Of a DNA stretch of 64,000 nucleotides, positions 58,450-64,000 are shown one piece after another (position 1 is the stretch's first letter; every line of letters begins with the position of its first letter). A program made the position numbers and the translations under genes. The DNA is from Aquimonas sp041395245 (GTDB lineage: Bacteria; Pseudomonadota; Gammaproteobacteria; Xanthomonadales; Xanthomonadaceae), in assembly GCA_041395245.1 (NCBI GenBank), contig JAWLAY010000016.1, positions 56,653 through 120,652 of the forward strand. Reading direction: 5' to 3'. The notes under the pieces were generated by a model. The model was not told where the DNA came from and did not search any database. It saw only the letters and a list, made by a program, of their open reading frames with translations.

Positions 58450-58977
58450 TTACGCCTTCTTGGCTTCCTTCATGATGATCTTCTCACCCGCATAACGGAC
58501 ACCCTTGCCCTTGTACGGCTCAGGTGGGCGGAACGCACGAATCTTTGCGGCGACCTGGCCAACCATTTGCTTGTCTGAGCCCTTGATGAGAATCTCAGTC
58601 TGCGACGGTGTTTCGATCGAAATCCCCTCCGGCGCATTGAATACAACAGGATGGGAAAAACCAAGGGACAAGTTCAGGTCGCGACCAGCAACCGAGGCGC
58701 GATAACCAACCCCGACGAGTTCCAACTTGCGGGTATAGCCCTCCGAAACGCCCTGCGCCATATTCGCGAGCAACGCACGCAACGTTCCCGCCATCGCGAT
58801 GCGATCCGCGGAATCTGCTCCGATTGAAACCACACCGTCAGCAACGGAAACCGAAACGCCAGCCGGCGCTGCGGTCGACAGGCTACCTTTGGGACCCTTG
58901 ACGGTAACGGACACGCCGTCAGTCTTCACTTCAACGCCCTTGACAAGCTGGATTGGCTTTTTGGCAACACGAGACAT
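58450..58977 (-). CDS. rplF: 50S ribosomal protein L6
   Basis: This 175-residue protein starts MSRVAKKPIQLVKGVEVKTD and has the signature PEPYKGKGVRYAGEKIIMKE near the C terminus. It lies near the sarcin-ricin loop in the ribosome. Confidence 0.98.
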   Translation of the reverse strand: MSRVAKKPIQLVKGVEVKTDGVSVTVKGPKGSLSTAAPAGVSVSVADGVVSIGADSADRIAMAGTLRALLANMAQGVSEGYTRKLELVGVGYRASVAGRDLNLSLGFSHPVVFNAPEGISIETPSQTEILIKGSDKQMVGQVAAKIRAFRPPEPYKGKGVRYAGEKIIMKEAKKA

Positions 58978-58989
58978 GGGTAGCTCCTA

Positions 58990-59385
58990 TCAGGCAACCA
59001 GACCCAGGACTTCACCACCCAAGCCCGCAGCGCGCGCCTGAGCATCCGTCATGATGCCTTTCGATGTGGAAACGATCGCAATTCCGAGGCCACCCAACAC
59101 TTTCGGCAGCTCGTCCTTGCCACGATACATGCGCAAGCCGGAGCGGCTGGCACGGGAAAGCTTGTCGATAACCGGCTTACCCTGGAAATATTTGAGTGCG
59201 ATCTGCAAAACCGGCTTTGAGTTTGCCGAAACAACTTGGAAATCGCCGATGTAGCCTTCCGCCTTGAGAAGCGTGGCTATTGCAATCTTCAGCTTCGAAG
59301 ACGGCATTGAAACACTTTGTTTACCAACTGCCGCCGCATTTTTGATGCGGACGAACATGTCAGCAATCGGATCAGTCATGCTCAT
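58990..59385 (-). CDS. rpsH: 30S ribosomal protein S8
   Basis: This 131-residue protein starts MSMTDPIADMFVRIKNAAAV (GAGG 7 nt upstream) and has GLGIAIVSTSKGIMTDAQAR near the end. In related bacteria S8 represses the spc operon by binding its mRNA near the L5 start. Confidence 0.98.
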   Translation of the reverse strand: MSMTDPIADMFVRIKNAAAVGKQSVSMPSSKLKIAIATLLKAEGYIGDFQVVSANSKPVLQIALKYFQGKPVIDKLSRASRSGLRMYRGKDELPKVLGGLGIAIVSTSKGIMTDAQARAAGLGGEVLGLVA

Positions 59386-59426
59386 GTAACAACCTCGTAT
59401 TTAAAAGCATCGATATCCGCAGGCAA

Positions 59427-59732
59427 CTACCAGCTCGCCTTGCGTAATCCTGGAACGTCGCCACGCATGGTGGCTTCGCGCAACTTGTTTCGACCCAAGC
59501 CAAACTTGCGGTATACACCACGTGGCCGGCCGGTCAATTCACAACGATTCCGCTGCCTCACGGGCGACGCATCGCGGGGCAACTTTTGCAGCTTTGTCTG
59601 CGCTTCCATCTTCTCCTCATAGGAGGACTTCGGACTCGCCACAATGGCCTTCAGCTCTGCACGCTTCGCTGCGAACTTCTCTGCCATCTTCTTCCGCTTA
59701 ATATCGCGGTTGATCATTGAGGTCTTTGCCAT
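59427..59732 (-). CDS. rpsN: 30S ribosomal protein S14
   Basis: This 101-residue, long (zinc-free) form starts MAKTSMINRDIKRKKMAEK and has RCELTGRPRGVYRKFGLGRN. The short zinc form with CxxC pairs is not present here. Confidence 0.98.
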   Translation of the reverse strand: MAKTSMINRDIKRKKMAEKFAAKRAELKAIVASPKSSYEEKMEAQTKLQKLPRDASPVRQRNRCELTGRPRGVYRKFGLGRNKLREATMRGDVPGLRKASW

Positions 59733-59751
59733 CTATGCGATCTCTCGGAAA

Positions 59752-60294
59752 TTAGTTACGGAAAGGGAAACGGAAAGCTTCGAGCAGCGCCTTTGCTTCT
59801 TCATCGCTCTTCGCGGTCGTGGCAATGGAAATATCCATACCACGAATGGCGTCGATCTGATCAAAATCGATTTCTGGGAAAATGATCTGTTCCTTGACGC
59901 CCATGTTGTAGTTGCCACGGCCATCAAACGAACGACCACTCACACCTCGAAAGTCGCGAACACGCGGCAAGGAAATGCTGATCAGGCGATCCAGAAACTC
60001 GAACATATGCGCGCGGCGCAGCGTAACCTTGCAACCGATCGGCCAACCATCGCGGATCTTGAAACTTGCCACAGACACGCGCGCCTTGGTTGTCACGGGC
60101 TTTTGTCCGCTGATCTTGGCCATATCGGCCACGGCATTTTCAAGAATCTTCTTGTTTCCAACGGCTTCGCCGACGCCCATGTTCAGCGTGATCTTGCTCA
60201 GACGCGGGACCTGCATGACGTTCTTGTATCCGAAGCGCTGCATGAGCTTCGGAACAACTTCGTCCTTATAGATTTTTTCCAAACGAGTAGTCAT
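59752..60294 (-). CDS. rplE: 50S ribosomal protein L5
   Basis: This 180-residue, 5S rRNA-binding protein reads VPRLSKITLNMGVGEAVGNK, AKISGQKPVTTKARVSVASF and RDFRGVSGRSFDGRGNYNMG. Normal length. Confidence 0.98.
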   Translation of the reverse strand: MTTRLEKIYKDEVVPKLMQRFGYKNVMQVPRLSKITLNMGVGEAVGNKKILENAVADMAKISGQKPVTTKARVSVASFKIRDGWPIGCKVTLRRAHMFEFLDRLISISLPRVRDFRGVSGRSFDGRGNYNMGVKEQIIFPEIDFDQIDAIRGMDISIATTAKSDEEAKALLEAFRFPFRN

Positions 60295-60305
60295 TACTGC
60301 ATTCC

Positions 60306-60620
60306 TCAGGCGTCAATCGCCTCACCGCTCGAGCGGAACACACGCACTTTGCGTCCATCCTCGAGCACCTTGAAACCAACGCGATCCCCCTTGTTGATAG
60401 CAGGGTTGAACAGCATAACGTTGGAGATATGAATCGGCGCTTCACGCTCGATTACACCACCAGGCTGGTTGGCCTGCGGGTTCGGCTTCGTGTGACGCTT
60501 TACCAGGTTGATGTTCGACACCACAATATGGTCGCCGACGACTCTTACGACATCACCCTTTTGACCCTTGTTCTTGCCAGCAATGACCAGCACTTGGTCG
60601 CCTTTACGGATACGGTTCAT
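60306..60620 (-). CDS. rplX: 50S ribosomal protein L24
   Basis: This 104-residue protein starts MNRIRKGDQVLVIAGKNKGQ (KOW motif), then RHTKPNPQANQPGGVIEREA. Internal start 60620 chosen over 60659 to avoid running into rplN. Confidence 0.97.
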   Translation of the reverse strand: MNRIRKGDQVLVIAGKNKGQKGDVVRVVGDHIVVSNINLVKRHTKPNPQANQPGGVIEREAPIHISNVMLFNPAINKGDRVGFKVLEDGRKVRVFRSSGEAIDA

Positions 60621-60630
60621 GAAAGAGTCC

Positions 60631-60999
60631 TCAGAGCACTTCAGGCGCCAGCGACACAATTTTCATGAACTTCTCGCCACGCAGTTCGCGCGTCACTGGT
60701 CCGAAAATGCGCGTGCCAATTGGCTCTTGCTTGTTGTTCAACAGAACGGCGGCGTTACCGTCAAAACGGATCAAGGATCCGTCTGCACGACGAACACCTT
60801 TGCGGGTGCGCACGACAACGGCGTTGTAGACCTCACCCTTTTTCACTTTCCCGCGGGGGATGGCGTCTTTTACCGAAACCTTGATCACATCACCGATGTG
60901 CGCGTAGCGGCGTTTTGAGCCACCCAGCACCTTGATGCACATGAGCTCTTTGGCACCGGAGTTGTCTGCTGCATCGAGAAACGACTGCATCTGAATCAT
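60631..60999 (-). CDS. rplN: 50S ribosomal protein L14
   Basis: This 122-residue protein starts MIQMQSFLDAADNSGAKELM and has FDGNAAVLLNNKQEPIGTRI. First gene of the classic spc group. Confidence 0.98.
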   Translation of the reverse strand: MIQMQSFLDAADNSGAKELMCIKVLGGSKRRYAHIGDVIKVSVKDAIPRGKVKKGEVYNAVVVRTRKGVRRADGSLIRFDGNAAVLLNNKQEPIGTRIFGPVTRELRGEKFMKIVSLAPEVL

Positions 61000-61014
61000 G
61001 GCGGTGGTCTCCGA

Positions 61015-61278
61015 TTACACAGTGGCGCGGGTGAGAATTTCCACCACACGCCAAGTCTTGGTTTTGGACATTGGGCGGCACTCAACGACGCGGACCACAT
61101 CGCCTTCGCTGCAGGCGTTTGATTCGTCGTGAGCGTGAAGCTTCGTTGATCGCTTCAGGTATTTGCCGTACAAGGCGTGCTTGACTTGACGCTCGACGAG
61201 CACGGTAACGGTCTTGTCCATCTTGTTGCTGACCACACGTCCTTCGACGGTACGGCCGTTGGGATTGATCTCGCTCAT
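61015..61278 (-). CDS. rpsQ: 30S ribosomal protein S17
   Basis: This 87-residue protein reads RTVEGRVVSNKMDKTVTVLV and GDVVRVVECRPMSKTKTWRV. Last gene of the S10 group, 15 bp before rplN. Confidence 0.98.
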   Translation of the reverse strand: MSEINPNGRTVEGRVVSNKMDKTVTVLVERQVKHALYGKYLKRSTKLHAHDESNACSEGDVVRVVECRPMSKTKTWRVVEILTRATV

Positions 61279-61288
61279 ATCGGCAGCC

Positions 61289-61474
61289 TTACTTGGTTAC
61301 TTCCAGCACGGACTTGACGCGCGCGATTTCGCGACGCACTGCCTTGAGCTGGTGGGTTTGTGTCAACTGGCCGGTGCCCTTCTGCATACGCAGATTGAAC
61401 TGCTCACGGCGCAGTTCAAGCAGGTGCCCTTTGAGCTCAGCAGGCGACTTCTGGCGAATTTCTTTGATGTCCAT
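61289..61474 (-). CDS. rpmC: 50S ribosomal protein L29
   Basis: This 61-residue, helical protein starts MDIKEIRQKSPAELKGHLLE and has EQFNLRMQKGTGQLTQTHQL. Overlaps rplP by one base. Confidence 0.97.
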   Translation of the reverse strand: MDIKEIRQKSPAELKGHLLELRREQFNLRMQKGTGQLTQTHQLKAVRREIARVKSVLEVTK

Positions 61475-61887
61475 CAGCGCACCGTGCGTGTAACGAATGT
61501 GGTTTGAACAGAGAGCTTGGCTGCCGCAAGTCTGAACGCTTCGCGAGCAGCATCTTCCGGAACGCCTTCGATTTCGTAAAGAACGCGTCCAGGTTGAATC
61601 AACGCAACCCAGTACTCAACGCTGCCCTTACCCGCACCCATTCGAACTTCGATCGGCTTTTGGGTAATCGGCTTGTCTGGGAAGACGCGGATCCAGAGCT
61701 TTCCGCCACGTTTGACGTAGCGACTGATCGTTCGACGCGCGGACTCGATCTGGCGCGCAGTGAGCTGACCATGGGAGACGGCTTTCAGGCCGTACTCACC
61801 AAAACTCACCGCTGCACCATTCCAGCTCAGGCCTTCGTTACGCCCCTTGTGTACCTTGCGGTATTTGGTTCTTTTCGGCTGCAACAT
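61474..61887 (-). CDS. rplP: 50S ribosomal protein L16
   Basis: This 137-residue protein starts MLQPKRTKYRKVHKGRNEGL and has RISRYVKRGGKLW-like TISRYVKRGGKLWIRVFPDK and RMGAGKGSVEYWVALIQPGR. Normal length. Confidence 0.98.
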   Translation of the reverse strand: MLQPKRTKYRKVHKGRNEGLSWNGAAVSFGEYGLKAVSHGQLTARQIESARRTISRYVKRGGKLWIRVFPDKPITQKPIEVRMGAGKGSVEYWVALIQPGRVLYEIEGVPEDAAREAFRLAAAKLSVQTTFVTRTVR

Positions 61888-61898
61888 GGCTGTATTCC

Positions 61899-62600
61899 TT
61901 ACTTAGCAGCCTGACGAGGTGCGCGCTCAGGGCGTGCCGCCTCTTCCGGCTTTTCCTGACCAACTTGGGAGAAGTCAAACACTTCGCCCTTGTAGACCCA
62001 GGTCTTGATTCCAATGATTCCGTACGTCGTGCTGGCCTCGGCAAAGCCGTAATCAACATCGGCGCGGAGCGTGTGGAGCGGCACTCGACCTTCGCGGTAC
62101 CACTCGGATCGCGCGATTTCCGCCCCGTTCAAACGACCCGCAACGTTGATCTTGATGCCCAGCGCGCCCAAGCGCATCGCGTTGCCAACAGCGCGCTTCA
62201 TCGCTCTGCGGAACATGATTCGGCGCTCAAGTTGCTGCGCGATCGACTCGGCAACCAGTTGTGCGTCCAATTCTGGCTTACGGACTTCCGCGACGTTGAT
62301 GTGCACGGGCACACCCATGATCGCCGAGACATCCTTCCGCAGCTTTTCGATGTCCTCGCCTTTCTTACCGATGACGACACCCGGACGCGCCGTGTGAATG
62401 GTCACACGTGCCGTCTTGGCTGGCCGCTCGATTTGAATACGCGAAACACCAGCAGCCGCCAGCTTCTTGCGCAACACTTCACGCACCTTGAGATCGGCCG
62501 CCAGATAACCGGCGAATTCACGCTTGTTTGCGTACCACTTAGAGTTCCAGTCCTTGGAGATACCAAGGCGAATCCCAATTGGATGAACTTTATGTCCCAT
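61899..62600 (-). CDS. rpsC: 30S ribosomal protein S3
   Basis: This 233-residue protein starts MGHKVHPIGIRLGISKDWNS, has the KH domain VVIGKKGEDIEKLRKDVSAI and RSEWYREGRVPLHTLRADVD. Internal start 62600 chosen over 62738. The C-terminal tail is Glu/Arg-rich. Confidence 0.98.
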   Translation of the reverse strand: MGHKVHPIGIRLGISKDWNSKWYANKREFAGYLAADLKVREVLRKKLAAAGVSRIQIERPAKTARVTIHTARPGVVIGKKGEDIEKLRKDVSAIMGVPVHINVAEVRKPELDAQLVAESIAQQLERRIMFRRAMKRAVGNAMRLGALGIKINVAGRLNGAEIARSEWYREGRVPLHTLRADVDYGFAEASTTYGIIGIKTWVYKGEVFDFSQVGQEKPEEAARPERAPRQAAK

Positions 62601-62613
62601 CGTGAGTTCCCGC

Positions 62614-62949
62614 TTATTGACCGTTGCCAACAACCACAGTGATGTGGCTGGTGCGCTTGAGAATGCGCGCACCACGACCCTTTGCACGGGCATGGAAGCG
62701 CTTGAGGACCGGACCTTCATCAACGAAGACGCGAGCAACTTTCAGCTCGTCAACATCGGCACCGTCGTTGTTTTCAGCATTTGCTGTGGCAGACCACAAC
62801 ACCTTGTAAATAAGGTGCGCGGCCTTTTTGTCGCTGAACTTGAGAAGATCGAGGGCGCGCGCCACGGGAAGCCCGCGCACCTGATCGGCCACCAGCCGGG
62901 CCTTTTGAGCCGAAATCCGGACGCCACGAAGAATTGCTTTGGTTTCCAT
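62614..62949 (-). CDS. rplV: 50S ribosomal protein L22
   Basis: This 111-residue protein starts METKAILRGVRISAQKARLV and has KRFHARAKGRGARILKRTSH, the C-terminal signature. Its beta hairpin lines the exit tunnel. Confidence 0.98.
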   Translation of the reverse strand: METKAILRGVRISAQKARLVADQVRGLPVARALDLLKFSDKKAAHLIYKVLWSATANAENNDGADVDELKVARVFVDEGPVLKRFHARAKGRGARILKRTSHITVVVGNGQ

Positions 62950-62959
62950 GCGAATCTCC

Positions 62960-63235
62960 TTAGCGCCCCGTCTTCTTGTCGCCGCCGTGACCCTTGAAGG
63001 TACGGGTTACCGCAAACTCACCGAGCTTGTGTCCGACCATGTTCTCGTTAACCAGCAGGGGGACATGCTGGCGTCCGTTATGGATCGCGATGGTCAAACC
63101 CACCATTTCCGGCAGAATCATTGAGCGGCGTGACCAGGTCTTGATCGGACGCTTGTTGTTGGCAGCTGCAGCGACCTCGACCTTCTTGAGAAGGTGCAGG
63201 TCGATGAACGGGCCTTTTTTGAGTGAACGTGCCAT
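62960..63235 (-). CDS. rpsS: 30S ribosomal protein S19
   Basis: This 91-residue protein starts MARSLKKGPFIDLHLLKKVE and has NGRQHVPLLVNENMVGHKLG. Standard S10 operon position. Confidence 0.98.
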   Translation of the reverse strand: MARSLKKGPFIDLHLLKKVEVAAAANNKRPIKTWSRRSMILPEMVGLTIAIHNGRQHVPLLVNENMVGHKLGEFAVTRTFKGHGGDKKTGR

Positions 63236-63248
63236 GACCGATTCCTAA

Positions 63249-64000
63249 TTACTTACGACGCCGAACGATGAACTGCTCAGTACGCTTGTTGTTGCGGGTC
63301 TTATAACCCTTGGTCGGCACACCCCAGGGGGTAACCGGGTGGCGACCACCAGATGTACGACCTTCACCACCACCGTGCGGATGGTCGATCGGGTTCATCA
63401 CCACACCGCGAACGGTGGGACGAACGCCCAGCCAGCGCTTCGCACCAGCCTTACCAATCTTCCGAAGGTTGTGTTCGCTATTACCAACCTCACCGATCGT
63501 GGCGCGACAATCAGCGGGTACCTTGCGCATCTCACCCGAACGCAGGCGCAAGGTCGCATAACCTTGCTCACGAGCAATCAGCTGCACGGAGGCCCCAGCA
63601 CTGCGCGCGACCTGAGCCTTTTTGCCAGGCTTCATCTCCACACAGTGAACTGTCGTACCGATCGGGATATTGCGCAGCGGCAATGTATTACCGACCTTGA
63701 TCGGCGCGTCGCGACCCGCCAAAAGTTGATCACCGATGGTGATGCCCTTCGGCGCGATGATGTAACGGCGCTCCCCGTCAGCATAACACAGAAGCGCGAT
63801 GTGCGCCGTTCGGTTGGGATCGTACTCAACGCGCTCAACGCGGGCGGGAATTCCTTCCTTGTCGCGTTTAAAATCTACCAGCCGGTAGTGCTGCTTGTGA
63901 CCACCACCCTTATGCCTGGTGGTAATCCGGCCTGCGTTGTTACGACCACCAGTACGCGACTGCGACTCCAACAAAGCAGCGACTGGCGCACCCTTATAGA
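63249..64000 (-). CDS. rplB: 50S ribosomal protein L2, N terminus cut by window
   Basis: About 250 C-terminal residues are visible and the frame is open to the window edge (LYKGAPVAALLESQSRTGGR). Diagnostic parts: GGHKQHYRLVDFKRDKEGIP, the peptidyl-transferase loop VVMNPIDHPHGGGEGRT with its essential His, and the end KGYKTRNNKRTEQFIVRRRK. Only ~25 N-terminal residues and the upstream S10 genes are missing. Confidence 0.98.
   Translation of the reverse strand, partial: YKGAPVAALLESQSRTGGRNNAGRITTRHKGGGHKQHYRLVDFKRDKEGIPARVERVEYDPNRTAHIALLCYADGERRYIIAPKGITIGDQLLAGRDAPIKVGNTLPLRNIPIGTTVHCVEMKPGKKAQVARSAGASVQLIAREQGYATLRLRSGEMRKVPADCRATIGEVGNSEHNLRKIGKAGAKRWLGVRPTVRGVVMNPIDHPHGGGEGRTSGGRHPVTPWGVPTKGYKTRNNKRTEQFIVRRRK

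Noticed and set aside
1..64000. tRNA, rRNA or CRISPR loci
   Set aside because: I looked in the long intergenic stretches for tRNA TPsiC-loop GGTTCGAATCC-like blocks and spaced identical repeats and found none.

Overview
The window looks like chromosomal DNA of a motile gammaproteobacterium of the Lysobacterales (Xanthomonadales) type. This is an inference from four things: the gene order fliPQR-flhBAF-fleN-fliA-cheYZA-motCD-parC-cheW, a class II DAHP synthase, a standard S10/spc/alpha ribosomal block, and degraded integron integrases next to small minus-strand genes. GC is high except in the cassette regions.

Layout. (1) 1-5.6 kb: mostly minus-strand small accessory genes (SnoaL-like cyclase, membrane proteins, lipoprotein, glyoxalase-fold protein), ending at a wrecked integron integrase (5.72-5.96 kb). 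(2) 6.0-10.9 kb: a small secreted protein and a 1369-residue secreted FG-GAP-repeat protein, bracketed by two ~105 bp direct repeats. (3) 11.25-25.6 kb: flagellar export, flagellar regulation and chemotaxis genes on the plus strand, headed by a sigma-54-type promoter, running from fliP to a CheW-like gene. (4) 25.8-32.7 kb: a second chemosensory set (STAS, cheY, cheA, cheR, cheD, cheB, a chemoreceptor); the receptor has its own sigma-28-type promoter. (5) 32.8-37.6 kb: a frameshifted DUF5694-like gene, an RDD membrane protein, and a badly frameshifted lamin-tail/DUF11 surface protein. (6) 37.8-43.7 kb: a decayed integron, with minus-strand cassettes, attC sites, a ~120 bp dispersed repeat, an IS30 remnant and a second intI pseudogene. 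(7) 43.8-45.6 kb: YggT, DUF4426 and histidine phosphatase genes, all frameshifted. (8) 45.6-52.4 kb: two secreted amidohydrolases, class II DAHP synthase and dsbB. (9) 52.4-64.0 kb: ribosomal proteins, rpoA and secY on the minus strand, cut at the right edge within rplB.

How the genes work together. Region 3 makes the flagellar export gate (FliPQR, FlhAB), places and counts the flagellum (FlhF, FleN), switches on late genes (FliA), powers rotation (MotCD) and steers it (CheA/Y/Z, CheW-like protein, ParC-like ATPase). Region 4 adds a second CheA with complete adaptation enzymes but no CheW of its own. The main discovery is that regions 1 and 6 each end in a homologous integron-integrase pseudogene, in the same orientation and about 37.5 kb apart. 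Region 6 keeps recognisable attC sites just upstream of cassette start codons.

Caution: frameshifts are dense between about 32.8 and 45.1 kb and nearly absent elsewhere. The sequence alone cannot tell real decay from consensus errors.
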